The translations under genes were made by a program, and so were the position numbers. 64,000 bases of DNA from Acholoe squamosa (Eukaryota; Annelida; Polychaeta; Phyllodocida; Polynoidae). Positions 10,107 through 21,768 of the stretch are shown here, piece by piece. The notes below the pieces were generated by a model that made no database searches, was not told where the DNA came from, and saw nothing but the letters and a program-made list of their open reading frames with translations. Positions within the stretch are counted from its first letter, which is position 1. Every line of letters starts with the position of its first letter. The stretch spans positions 39,558,432 through 39,622,431 of the forward strand of contig OX439052.1 of the NCBI GenBank assembly GCA_949317995.1. The letters are read 5' to 3'.

Positions 10107-12101
10107 AAAACAGATAGGTTTCCCATGAAGTGACTTAAAACTTGGTCATGTCCCTATGTGATTGTTCTCTTTACTGTTTTGAAACATATCCAGGCTTTAA
10201 GATTTGTTACAGTTTGTAAGGAACTCCTTCAAGGATGAAGACATTTATGAGGCAAAGGGGGCATTCAAATTGTTTTAACCTAAATGCAAGTGAATGGGGT
10301 ATGTGCAGGGTACTTAAACAACAATAAAAAAACAACACTATTAAAGCTACAGGACAGGGAGTATTTTATTCACAATCAATAATATGGGCATGACTGAGAA
10401 ATAATACTTAAAAGAAACAGAGGCCAGAGTGACCTTTCACATTATTATTGAATTGTAGAATAATTGTAAAAGGTCACATATATGTAGTCTTGTTTAAGAA
10501 GCCAGTCAGTGATAAAACAGTGGCATTTTCCACATAAATTGAAACACAGCCCTAATGCCCTTGTGCCACCCCAATAGCTCCTGCATCTAAGTTTGGCAGG
10601 AGCGCGAAAGGGGTGCGTTAGTGCTGCATTACTGTTTAACGCCTTGTCTCCTGAAAGTGATGCAGAACTTAGGTCGAAATCTGACACAGTGCTGAGTTTT
10701 TATTTTGGTAGTAGGACATAGATATGTGTTTGTGCATACTTTCCATACATGGGACAAGGACCGGATATTTTTTTTTTTTTAAACACAGTTGTGCTTTTTT
10801 TTATGGTGAGCAGGTAGAAAAGAGACAGATATTTACTCATTGTGTTCATTTTTTGCATACAGTTTCAGATTTCGCCTACTAAATTAAATGCTAAGTGAAA
10901 AAAAACTATATTAAATGAATATTTAAGAAGGGGTATGATGAGGGGATACAGGGGATGGATAGTCTATTCATTAGAACAACTAAGCTAGATTTAAATATTT
11001 GACACATTCATATAAAAAAGAAATATACCATCCATGTCAACTTTTCGCTCTAAATACTTCTGATGGAATTACAAGTAATAAAATTAAGATTAGGACTGTA
11101 AGAATTTGCCCTAGGGTGGATCACTCATGGGGGAATTAAATATATAGGTAGTTTAGAATTAAATTTCAGGTTTAGAAAAAAGAGAGACAATTTTCTCATT
11201 TTGCCCACTAAATAAAATTCGAAATGAAAAAATGATCTCATCTGCCTTATGCACATCATCTCATTGTGCATTTATATGTTGTATACACAATTAGTATGTA
11301 TGAAGTATACTGCTGTTATAATGCCTGTAACTTTTGAATTCCTAAGATGTCAACTGTAATTGTCCTGTATTGTGCACTGATTTTGTCTTTTCTTTTCCTA
11401 TTAATTTTCTGTCACCTATGTATTTTCATTTGATATTTTTTTTATTCAAACAATGTTGTATTATATATTGATTGTTACAAAATCAATACCATAACTATAT
11501 TAAATCCTAAAACGGATACAAATAAGGGTGGCCAACAAAAATTGATTCTAAATTAAGAGGCAGCCCTTTTGCTCTTACTCTCATATTATCAGATTTGGGA
11601 AACTATCAATGTACATTTGCGCAAAGTATACAGATCTCATATTACACTTTATTGGATACATAAAGCTTTATGTAATATATTTTAGAGCAAATAAATTTTC
11701 TTGAACTTGAACTTGATGTCAAACAAATATGATGAAGAGGGGAGAAAGTTGAAGGGTAGAATATTCAGCAGAACATATGGGCTAGAGTTAAATATCATAG
11801 GACTTTCAGATAAAAGAGAAAGAACCATACTTATCAGCTTTTCGCCTACATGTCAGCTTCTAGCCTATTTCCAGTAAATTTTGAAATTAAGTGCCATATA
11901 AAAGGGCAAAAGGGAGAAAGTGCATTGAATAATGTATGACCTTTGTTAACTTAAACACTTAATTTCTTGGGAAAATGATGACAAATTGAAATACCATGTC
12001 ACTTTTTGCCTAAGGAAAAAAAGATACGTTTATCTTTGCAATTAACAGACGCTGACAAAAATATGGTCATTTTGCTTATATCATCAGATGTTCACTTCTC
12101 T
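10107..12101. other. No gene seen; possible LINE-type 3' tail at 11,640-11,716
   Basis: AT-rich sequence with short ORFs that show no domain or splice context. The only suggestive part is the end of a block near 11,640-11,716, which carries a polyadenylation-like AATAAA followed by the tandem CTTGAACTTGAACTTGA. Short 3'-terminal microrepeats like this are typical of CR1/L2-type LINEs; no RT is visible beside it. Confidence 0.35.
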
Positions 12102-13127
12102 TTATTTACCGGGCTTATGGAAATAAGGAAGGAGATCTTGGCAGAATGCTTGTACATGTTTCTTTTCTCCTTTCAACATATGGGAATACTTCACTGGGTG
12201 ATGATACATTTTACTCTCAGATATGAAACTTGGTAAAAATTTATGCCACTGATTTCGATCCGCACCCCATTCCTGAGACCCAGTGATTTTTGTTGGTAGA
12301 GAGGGCCAGGAAAGACATGCTAAAACACTATTAACAGCCACCTCAAGATAAACAAAATGCTTGTGGTATATCCTGAAGAGTTCACTGGCATCAGACATGA
12401 AAGCTGACGGAATAAAGTACACATCAGCAAGCTGAAAAACAAATGGGTCTTGAAAGCCAGTCATATTCTGCAGAGCGCGTGTGCAACGGTTACTGAGGCT
12501 GTTATTTGGTTCCTTTTTGGCTTCATTTCGGACATTACCGATTTCCTGTATACAACGCGGAAAGTGAACCCATTTCTTGCATTCTTGATCAGGTTTGGCA
12601 ATACTGCAGGCCACTGGAAGACGATTCACAGTCGCTGGCAAAGTCATTGGCAATCTTCCCATAATATCTACAGGAACCAAGGTATCATCAGCGATGAATA
12701 AAAATCCATCTGCCTTGACTCCAAGTAAATGGACATAATGGGCACAAATATAATTTTGAAATCCTCCTGCACCAGAATCATAAATTACCCTTGTTACATT
12801 CCATTTCTTTAATTCTTGGTATTCTTTAGCATCACCAGTGCAGTATATGATGTTTGGAAAGAATGGCCGATATAAGACTTCAATCACTGGTATAATATTG
12901 TACATTGGGAAGTTGAATATGATAATCAATGCTATTGACTTGTATTGAATCCATGGCTTGTCAAATTGAATATTTGTATCATAAGCATGACAAATATTTC
13001 TGTGTAAGGAAATTATGTTTTCAAAATTTGCAAAAGGTTCAGATCTTGTTGATGTTGATAATGACTTCATGGCAATTGCGCTCGTGGATTTCACCCACGA
13101 TGTTGTCTTCTCCCAAATGGCAACTGT
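12102..13127 (-). CDS. Main exon of an uncharacterised metazoan protein (possibly glycosyltransferase-like)
   Basis: About 340 residues from the splice acceptor TTTATTTTCACAG (ending at 13,128 on the minus strand) to a stop at 12,102. It is the fuller of two paralogues. Blocks: PWIQYKSIALIIIFNFPMY, EVLYRPFFPNIIYCTGD, HYVHLLGVKADGFLFIADD, KKWVHFPRCIQEIGNVRNE, LADVYFIPSAFMSDASELF, and a C-terminal tail with Trp/His-rich text absent from the other copy. The ADD triplet within a hydrophobic strand could be a DXD-like metal site. The hydrophobic LIIIFNFPMY and acidic-triplet arrangement weakly recalls STELLO/DUF288 proteins. Coding looks intact across the exon. The function is not established; a Golgi enzyme is inference. 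Confidence 0.65.
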   Translation of the reverse strand, partial: TVAIWEKTTSWVKSTSAIAMKSLSTSTRSEPFANFENIISLHRNICHAYDTNIQFDKPWIQYKSIALIIIFNFPMYNIIPVIEVLYRPFFPNIIYCTGDAKEYQELKKWNVTRVIYDSGAGGFQNYICAHYVHLLGVKADGFLFIADDTLVPVDIMGRLPMTLPATVNRLPVACSIAKPDQECKKWVHFPRCIQEIGNVRNEAKKEPNNSLSNRCTRALQNMTGFQDPFVFQLADVYFIPSAFMSDASELFRIYHKHFVYLEVAVNSVLACLSWPSLPTKITGSQEWGADRNQWHKFLPSFISESKMYHHPVKYSHMLKGEKKHVQAFCQDLLPYFHKPGK

Positions 13128-13639
13128 GAAAATAAAGAAAAAATATTTTGATTGTATGGTAAACGAATTATGACAATTGATTATGAATGATATCATGTTA
13201 ATGACAATGAAGTCCAAGATGTAGCGAAGGTTTGAGGGAGAGATATTATGATTAAATTCGACATAAAGGAAAGCTTAAGTGTACGTACTATCAATGTATC
13301 ATGCCTATCCCCAGTCCTATAATGCTTGATCTATAGATGCACTGGTTCCTTTCCTGCTTAATTTACATTTTATTCACTGAGAAAAAGCATAAAAGGTGCA
13401 CTCAGTCTGTAAGTCGCACCCTGAGTTGAAGGAAATGCCATAGAGCACATGTGAGACTTGATTTTTAGCAGTTGAGTACTGTTCTATACTATGATGCATA
13501 CCCTGAACTATAGGTAACCTATGAGGAGCACTATGGGTCCATCCTTATATGCAATGTGTAGCTTATATGCGATGTATTACAGCATGCAGAGGCCTGATGC
13601 TGCCCTTAAGATGTAATTATAAAACAAGGTCATACTCAC

Positions 13640-13735
13640 AGTTGGTTGTGCCCATTGTAAGAAGTGCTGAAATACAGCACAAAACTCCTATTGATGCAAA
13701 ACAGCATTTGCGTCCATTCCCCCAATGCTGATCCA
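13640..13735 (-). CDS. Candidate upstream exon of the 12.1-13.1 kb gene
   Basis: On the minus strand, sequence ending CAACCAACT is followed by a consensus donor GTGAGTATG at 13,639-13,631. Homologous donor-bounded sequence occurs at 7971-8060 and, with a damaged donor, at about 9199. One frame reads FVLYFSTSYNG, a short hydrophobic stretch that could start a signal anchor. The start codon and upstream limit are not clear. Confidence 0.4.
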
Positions 13736-13740
13736 TTATG

Positions 13741-14550
13741 TCAGATTTAAATGTTGTTTCAATCAAAGTCATAATCTATAGAGTTATTAGGCCATGGCTG
13801 AGTGATGGCTTCAGGGATGGTCAGTCGATGTTATGTTACAAACTGGACTTCACCACGTTTTTTTAAACGACAAGTGTCACCTGTTGCTTGCCAATAGGTT
13901 GATTTTAGTAACAAGGAGGGAAGGGAGTAGTCATTAGTTTACAAAGGGGTGTTTGGGACTGTAGATTATGAATTGATGGCTTATTATATGAGACAGCGGT
14001 AATGCTGATCGCTCTAGAGTAGGTGAGGTAGGGAGGGGGGTTATGGTTGTTCATCCCTTGCAACAAAAAAGAAGAAGAAAGACTATGAAATTGATGACTA
14101 AATAATGAATTGAAAAGCTCCCTTGCTATTGTAATTTCAACAGCAAGTTGTTGAGAATTTATTGATATTAATCTCCCTTCATCCCAAAAAATTGTAATAA
14201 AAAGTTTGAGTCCCTCCTCCAATAGCGTTTAAAGAAGGCTGTCAGATTTTCCAACAGTCTCCCTAAACCTTGCCCATGACTATATATGACCACTCCATGC
14301 ATAAATGATGTAACATAAGGGGCCTTTCCTTGATGTACAGTGGGCCACCCTTTTTCATTTTGGTAGGTGATTTACTGTCAGATCTTATCATGCCACATTT
14401 CTAAATGTTTCCAATTTTTTTCAACGGGTTGCATGAAATTATTTGCCCATTAGTGCATCATTCCGACCCTACAGGAGAGTATATTGACCCCGCAGTGTCT
14501 TCTTCATGCATGCCATTCTGGACAATACAGCCAATGGGCATGGACAATGC
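13741..14550. other. No gene seen
   Basis: Contains one degenerate R1 piece at 14,440-14,560 (gtgcatcattccgaccc, ccaatgggcatgg). Otherwise nothing I can support. Confidence 0.5.
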
Positions 14551-15521
14551 ACACCCTGTCTACCTTTGCCAAAGGAGGGGCCGCACCCTCTCTTCTGCTA
14601 AAAGAGAGGGCAGACTGTCTACCTTTGATAAAGGAGGGGCCGCACCCTCTCTACTGCTAAAAGAAAGGGCACACCATCTACCTTTGATAAAGGAGGGGCC
14701 GCACCCTCTCTTCTTCTAAAAGAGAGGGCACACCATCTACCTTTGATAAAGGAGGGGCGGCACCCTCTCTTCTGCCAAAAGAGAGGGCACACCATCTACA
14801 TTTGATAAAGGAGGGGCGGCACCCTCTCTTCTGCTAAAAGAGAGGGCACACCGTCTACCTTTGATAAAGGAGGGGCCGCACCCTCTCTTCTGCTAAAAGA
14901 GAGGGCACACCGTCTACCTTTGATAAAGGAGGGGTGACACCCTCTCTTCTGCCAAAAGAGAGGGCACACCATCTACATTTGATAAAGGAGGGGCGGCACC
15001 CTCTCTTCTGCTAAAAGAGAGGGCAGACTGTCTACCTTTGATAAAGGAGGGGCCGCACCCTCTCTACTGCTAAAATAAAGGGCACACCATCTACCTTTGA
15101 TAAAGGAGGGGCCGCACCCTCTCTTCTGCTAAAAGAAAGGGCACACCATCTACCTTTGATAAAGGAGGGGCCGCACCCTCTCTTCTTCTAAAAGAGAGGG
15201 CACACCATCTACCTTTGATAAAGGAGGGGCGGCACCCTCTCTTCTGCCAAAAGAGAGGGCACACCATCTACATTTGATAAAGGAGGGGCAGCACCCTCTC
15301 TTCTGCTAAAAGAGAGGGCACACCGTCTACCTTTGATAAAGGAGGGGCGACACCCTCTCTTCTGCTAAAAGAGAGGGCACACCGTCTACCTTTGATAAAG
15401 GAGGGGCGACACCCTCTCTTCTGCTAAAAGAGAGGGCACCATCTACCTTTGATAAAGGAGGGGCGGCACCCTCTCCTCTGCTAAAAGAGAGGTCATACCG
15501 TCTACCTTCGATAAAGGAGTG
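14551..15521. repeat. 59-bp minisatellite with an internal palindrome, about 16 copies
   Basis: The head-to-tail unit contains CTACCTTTGATAAAGGAGGG and CACCCTCTCTT-CTGCTAAA-AGAGAGGG. CCCTCTCTT and AAGAGAGGG pair as a stem in each unit, and CCTTTGATAAAGG is a second short dyad. Copies differ at a few positions (CCGTC/CCATC, GCCGC/GCGGC/GCGAC), and groups of variants recur in blocks, indicating block amplification. Confidence 0.95.
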
Positions 15522-17460
15522 ATGCACACATTTCGTATACTGAAACAAAGGGCTTTACATAGCATTTATCTGCAAGTTAAACCGAAGAGGTCGTGGGCAT
15601 TTACCCTGTTCTCGTGTATCCTTTGTAAAATTCAGTCAGTGCATAAGTCACACTTAGCCAGCTGCTCCCCCTCTCCTTAGTAGCAGCTGCTGTAGGGTTG
15701 GGGACATACAGAACTGATACACATGGGAAGGTGACAATGGACTCAAGTTGAAGTCAATACTTGTAAGAGGCCGTGACGTAGGACCCCATTCTACCATAAT
15801 ACCCCACGTATGATGTGTGCCTCATATGCCGGGATAAGCCCCTGATGAGCCTTATAGGATGAGGAAAAAACAAGGGAGAAATCTTCCCAAGGTCTCCCAT
15901 GAGTAGTGCTTTTATGCTATTGGGGGATGTGTCAGCTACCAAAAAGGTTTTTGAATTCCAAAAATTCATTGAATAGAACAAGATTTATTTCATTTTATTT
16001 TCTTTTCTAGCAGAGCCATGAAATCTGGGTGGGTCTTGTCCGTGGGGTGCGCCTTATAAGCAGGGCATTATTGTATGATACTTGTCCATATTCTAGCAAA
16101 TGTGAGTACAAGAAATGCAGGAGGTTGCAAGGTTGTGGTAATAACCTTAGAGAGTGTAAATCAAACCAGAATGCAAGGTATGATAATTTTTTCAAAATCT
16201 AACTACTGAGAGTATAAAACCTATATGATCAAGCTATATATCCCTGTCGAGTTGTCACACCTGCAGTGCAGGGATGCATTAATTCATAATGATAATCATT
16301 CAACGCACCGAAATAACCTCCTTGGCAAATACAACAACAACAGCAACAACAAATATGAAATACATAAGAAAAAATGTAACATTTAGGAAAATGTCAAAAG
16401 AGTTTGCGTAAAAGTTGTGTTGAAGACATCTTCCAACGTCTTAAAGTGTTTTAAAACATTTTTTGGGCGTAAGATTAGTTATGAGAAACAACGTTTTAAA
16501 CACCTTTTTTTTTTTTTTATTTCAGTTTACCTTTACATTCATAAAAATAAACCTATAAACCCCTAAATAAAGTTTATTGACCTTAAAATGAATTTTTTCT
16601 TTTGCTAAAAGTGTAAGGTAAACTGCAAACTTGGTCCAGGCATAAGGAAATTAAGAAATGCACATGGTTTTTGATAATTGCCCTGCCACTGTGATATAGA
16701 GCAAACCTGTAGTCAGGAACAACACAAGGCAGATTAGCTCAGTTGGTATAAATTGAGATCCTGGGATTGATTCCCTTAGCTTCTGTTACTTTTTATTTTC
16801 TAAATAATAATCCAAGGTGGTCCATTAAAGTGCCCAGACACATATAGATTTCACTACCGTACCCACAGAGGCCCGGCCCAGAGGGTCTTGCCAAAAGAAA
16901 TTGAGGAAGTATGTCTGTAAATCTTTTCAGAGAGTGCTGAGGAAAACATATATGGCCAAACTCGGTTTCATAGTATTGACAAAAAAAGGTACAGCAGAAT
17001 GAATGGAAAACTCTTTTTACCCTATATATAAAAATGGGTTACTAGATTGCTGGTCAAATATCTACAATTAATGACTGCTTTAGCCTAGGGTACTCTTGGG
17101 GTACCAGATGAAGCAAAATTTTCATGCTATGGACCAGTTATGAAAGTACCAGCTAACTCGACCTGTTCTATATACATTCTAACTAATATATTTATGAAAT
17201 ATATTATGGTTTACCAACTTGATTGGCCCTAATGTCTACCTATTCAAGTTCTTTTTAGTTTAGACTTTGTTAAGATATTTAATAGTCTCAAAAATCGTCT
17301 GACAAGCTGAAATGGCCGCCATCTTGGATCCCGACTCAAATAGATCGGAGCTCCCCGTGAAGTTGTTGATAAAGAAAAGCTCTTGATAATCACAGATCTA
17401 AATCATACTCTCTAAGAGCTTTAATTTGATAATATATGTTAATATCTGATCATTAGATCC
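15522..17460. other. No gene seen, apart from a tRNA-like fragment
   Basis: AT-rich intergenic sequence with poly(T) tracts. Small ORFs lack domains. The tRNA-like piece at 16,728-16,792 is listed separately. Confidence 0.5.
16728..16792 (+). mobile_element. tRNA-like fragment (decayed tRNA or tRNA-derived SINE head)
   Basis: TTAGCTCAGTTGGTA matches the pol III A box and D-arm of many tRNAs. About 25 bases later GGGATTGATTCCC resembles the B box and T-arm. The anticodon arm between them is too short, so this is not a working tRNA. A tRNA pseudogene or the 5' part of a SINE is likely. Confidence 0.5.
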
Positions 17461-17534
17461 AGAGAAAATCAAAACTCACCCTCCGAGAGTATCTGCTGGG
17501 AGAGTGTAGAATTGTTTGATGTTGTTATGATATC

Positions 17535-17580
17535 ATTGCTAAGATAAGCGTTGCTAAGATAAGCATCGCTAAGATAAGTG
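17535..17580. repeat. Three 15-bp tandem copies
   Basis: TTGCTAAGATAAGCG, TTGCTAAGATAAGCA and TCGCTAAGATAAGTG in a row. Each contains a GATA core. Confidence 0.85.
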
Positions 17581-18259
17581 CTTCCAGTGTAAGACACCAG
17601 GGGGCTGCACTGGAGGAGTCTATGAATAGGCCTACAGATCCGGAAATAGATCAAAGTTTTCTGTGAATAGGCACTGTTTCCCATGAAAAGTTCCAAACTT
17701 GCTCCAAACTCTAGTGACAAAGCCACTAGTTTAGATGTAAAAATAATAGACCCTCCTGGCCATTAATTGATTTCTCGCAGTAACATATAGTCCCTTTTGG
17801 AGTCCATAAGAAATTCCATAACTTTTCGCCACAAGCCATAACTGTTCTCTATAAGCATTAATTCCAGTCTGCACATTGCAGCCAAATCAGCTTTACCATC
17901 CCCTTCCATGACAACTGTTAACTACTGTATAAATGATATACTTATCCTGTAATTTGCACTTATGTATGGAATTGCTACAAAAATTTTGTCAGGCAGATCA
18001 TGTTGTTTACTGAAATGAGTGACAATAAGCTACACAACACACTGCTTTTGCATGGGTAATTTCAATCTAGCCTCTCTAGTCCCAAAACCACAGGTTGTTT
18101 TATTAAAACATTTGATTTTCTGAAGGTATTTGGAAGCTCCATTAGTCCATAACTTTCCTTATGGAGGCCGTAACCTGGCCATAAGCCCTCGGCAAGAAAA
18201 CTCCATAGTCGAAAAACATGCCCCTGCAGAGGCCAGTGGCATGTATCATGGTGATGGGG

Positions 18260-18835
18260 TTGTTTTGCCGCATTATGACCACGCACCACATTGTGACCGC
18301 ACCGCTTTATGACCGTGCCCAACTCACACATTATGACCGCGCACCACATTATGACCGCACCCAAATCACACATTATGACCACACACCGCATTAGGACCGT
18401 GCTCAACTCACACATTATGACCGCATACCACATTATGACCGTGCCCAAGTCACACATTATGACCGTGCACCACATTATGACCGCATACAACTCCCACATT
18501 ATGACCGCGCACTGCATTATGACTGCACCCAACTCACACATTATGACCATGCACGGCATTATGACCGAGCTCAACTCACACATTATGACCGAGCACCGCA
18601 TTATGACCGCGCTCAAATCACACATTATGACCGCGCACCGCATTATGACTGTGCCCAACTCACACATTATGACCACGCACCACATTATGACTGCACCGCG
18701 GTATGACTGTGCCCAACTCACACGTTATGACCATGCACCGCATTATGACTGTGTCCGACTAATACAGTGTGATCATGCACCATGTTATAACCGAACCCAC
18801 ATAATGCTCATGACCACGCCAATCTAACACATTGT
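18260..18835 (+). repeat. 42-bp repeat array, left arm
   Basis: The unit is built of two related halves, each with CATTATGACCGCGC, separated by ACCG and CAACTCACA. About 13 copies, increasingly degenerate towards the right end. It is the inverse of the array at 20,866-21,196. The long open frames here are translations of the repeat and not genes. Confidence 0.92.
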
Positions 18836-20865
18836 GACCGCACACTGCACTGGATATGATCCTCCCTATAAGGGATTATGACAGGTTAGGCTCAAGTTTT
18901 TTTGACCTTGTAGTTGTTGAGATACAATGACTCATCAAGCAAAAACATCCCTCTGCGGGGGAATTATGATTACCTATTTGGCCACCAGGGGGCATTGGAG
19001 GGGCAAAACAACTCTAAAATGATTATAATAATGCAAAAGGCTAATTTTTTATGCAGAATTCAATGGTCTTATTTATTTATATAAATTAAAATTGAATTAA
19101 TTAAATATTTTCTGACATTTTATGTTCGGAGGGTGTGACAAAGGGGGTTAGAGTAAAAAATGAATGTGATATTCTTGTTTCCCATGATGAGTACCATTTT
19201 TTTGGATGGGGACTGCCTTCATAACTTTGATTTGATGGAATAACCTCCCCCTACAGCCTGAGGCCGTCCCTACCTCCCTACCCACTCTCCCTGCCCCTCC
19301 TCTTGTGTATCATGCCTCTGAGGCCATCCCTACCTCTCTACCCACTCCTCCTCCCATGTATCATGCCTCTGAGGCTGCCCCTACCTACCTACCCACTCCT
19401 CGCATGCATCGTGCATCTATAGTAGGGATAATGCTAGCCACTCGGCAAATCACCAATGGTGAACCCAAGCCCAATTTGGCTAAGGACATACCTTAAAAAT
19501 TCGCCAAATTAACTAGAGATCCCAATCTGAACCACCCCAAAATTGGAATTGGTACAATTTCCAGACCCAAAATTGTAACAATTGGGGTCAAAATCAGAAG
19601 AGAAATCATAACAATACAAATTCAGCAATATAGTTTGTGAATCTTCTTGGTTTTCTGACCCAAAACTACAATTTAATCTATTTAAAATTTACTCTTTTTA
19701 AATTTATCTGTTCAATTGATCATAGGGACCTACTGGTATTGAAGAGAATTTTTGAAACCATTGCCTGCTGCTGTTTTTTCTCTCCACTTCGGGACATCGA
19801 GCATGGTTTATTCTAAATGGCAATCCATTTTACATGTTTGGCTAATTAATTTTGAATTTGGCCATTTAAGACTCATTCAAAGTCGGCATATTAGCTAGTA
19901 GAAAACAAGCCCCAGCATTATCCCAGTATACTACCCAAAAACACCTAAAGCCTTGGATGAAAAGCACTGCAAATCAAATAAATGCCATGTGCAATACTGT
20001 ATCAACCTCCCAGCTATATGAATGTACATGTATGGATTTAAGACAAATAGATAACTGAGTAAACCAATGGTCAATAGTAGGCAGCCCCAATGCAGGTCTT
20101 ATCTTTTCTTATCTCGGCTGTGGGTGGAGGGCTGGTTGGCATTCTTATCATTAAGTTCCGGGCGACTGATGATATACTCTCAGCTGTAACTTGCTTCTCA
20201 GAGGAATATTCACTTGTTTGGCACTTAAAATGGATGTAGATTGCCACACCTGGCAGACACAGAGGCAGCAGACATACCTCTAAAATATAGTCCCAGTGTA
20301 GCATCTCTCTTCAATGTGTAGATACAAGGTTAAGAGGACAGGAGGGATTAACCCCGACCCATGTTTTGATAGCACCTAGGGGGAGAATCTCAGTGTGGGA
20401 ACTAATTAGGAGAGGATGAGGGTAGTGTATGGGGTGCCAATTGTCAAAAGAATTAGGATAAATTGGGGGAGTATCCCGTACTTTGTGAACGATACTACCC
20501 TGAGGATTTTACTTTCAACCAAAAGTATTCTAAAATGATATTTTTTTTTCTCCCACTTTTTCGAATATCCATAATGGCATACTGCAACTCATTTGACAAC
20601 TGTTTATTTCTCTTTTTATGCCTTTTATCTATCACATTCTGGGATAATGGTAGGGCTTTTATTCTATTAGCCAATTTGGCGATTTTGTTCATATTTTGAC
20701 TGGCCAAATTGAAAATTCTTGATGCCCGACCATGGTGGTGGGATACCTTGTGACTCTAAAAGCCCTACTTACATGCTATATTTGAATATATATTGACATG
20801 AGTGACTAGTCCATGTCTGCCAGTACAAATCATTTTGTCATGATTTACATCAGCTTTTATTGGAA
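18836..20865. other. 2-kb spacer between the two inverted arrays; no gene seen
   Basis: AT-rich. It contains a triplicated block at 19,256-19,410 (units sharing 'cctacccactc' and 'catgcctctgaggc') and otherwise no recognisable domain. If the flanking arrays are one foldback element, this is its loop. Confidence 0.5.
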
Positions 20866-21196
20866 TGCGCGCACGGTCATAATGCCGTGCGCGGTCATAA
20901 TGTGTGAGTTGGGCGCGATCATAATACGGTGCGTGGTCATAATGTGTGAGTTGGGCGCGGTCATAATGTGTGAGTTGGGCGCGGTCATAATGCGGTGAGC
21001 CGTCATAATGTGTGAGTTGGGCACAGTCATAATGTGGTGCGCGGTCATAATGTGTGAGTTTGGCGCGGTCATAATGCGGTGCGCGGTCATAATGTGTGAG
21101 TTGGGCGCGGTCATAATGCGGTGCCCGGTCATAATGTGTGAGTTGGGCGCGGTCATAATGCGGTGCGCGGTCATAATATGTGAGTTGGGCGCGGTG
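20866..21196 (-). repeat. 42-bp repeat array, right arm (inverted)
   Basis: About eight copies of the same 42-bp unit in the opposite orientation, seen as GTCATAATGTGTGAGTTGGG on the plus strand. It is more homogeneous than the left arm. Its right edge abuts a LINE remnant at 21,196. Confidence 0.92.
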
Positions 21197-21490
21197 GTGG
21201 GCCAATGAACATCCATTGTGTTTTTTTCTGATTTATCATAAGACTGTTCATAATACACCAACTTGACAACTTGTTTAAAGCAACTTGTAGCTCCCTCGGA
21301 TCAGTGGAGGAAATCACAGCATCATCAGCATAAAGAACTATATTGCAGTTTCCTACCTGCTTCACTAGGTCATTTTGTATATGTATGGGGTGGGAAACAG
21401 TATCAAATGCCTTTTTATAGTCAATAAAGATAGAGAAGGTAGTTTTCCTATTGTTAAAGTTTTCATAGACCATATCCAAGTAAGCACTAA
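21196..21490 (-). mobile_element. Non-LTR retrotransposon (LINE) RT remnant
   Basis: The minus strand encodes FSIFIDYKKAFDTVSH (RT motif A) and, after only about 20 residues, VLYADDAVI (motif C, YADD), then LSSWCIMNSLMINQKKT. The region between motifs A and C, normally about 80-100 residues, is deleted. The type resembles jockey/CR1/L2-like LINEs. The 3' side is cut off by the 42-bp array. Confidence 0.82.
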
Positions 21491-21689
21491 CAGCAGGGGG
21501 TGTTACACAAATAACGATCAGTCGTACTGATATTTGTCGCTGTAAGTACGATAATAGTAATGTGTTGTTCTGAACATCGTTACACAATCCCCACCTCCTG
21601 ATATAACGAGAGTCACTATCACAGCAATGGTGACGTTCCACAATGAGGAAGGTTGCCTGCATACGCGGCACAGCGAAACAGTGTAATTT

Positions 21690-21768
21690 GACCTAGATAG
21701 CGCAATACGTCACTTCCGCTGTAGAGGACCCGCCTTGTTCACCTCTTCGACAGGGACTAACTTGAAAC
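21690..21768 (+). promoter_or_regulatory. Candidate TATA-less promoter
   Basis: Directly upstream of the first ATG of the following gene lies ATACGTCACTTCCGCTG, which combines a CRE-like ACGTCA with an ETS-like ACTTCCG. This pairing is common at ubiquitous metazoan promoters. The stretch is richer in CG than its surroundings. No TATA box is seen. Confidence 0.45.

Noticed and set aside
10445-10687. Small minus-strand ORF of 80 codons
   Set aside because: No domain, no paralogue in the window, no splice or promoter support.
16728-16792. Functional tRNA gene
   Set aside because: A and B box-like motifs are present, but the anticodon arm is missing, so it cannot fold as a tRNA.
18062-18827. 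Long open frames on both strands of the 42-bp array (and at 20,765-21,261)
   Set aside because: They are translations of a 42-bp repeat, a multiple of three, with periodic residues and no start or splice context.
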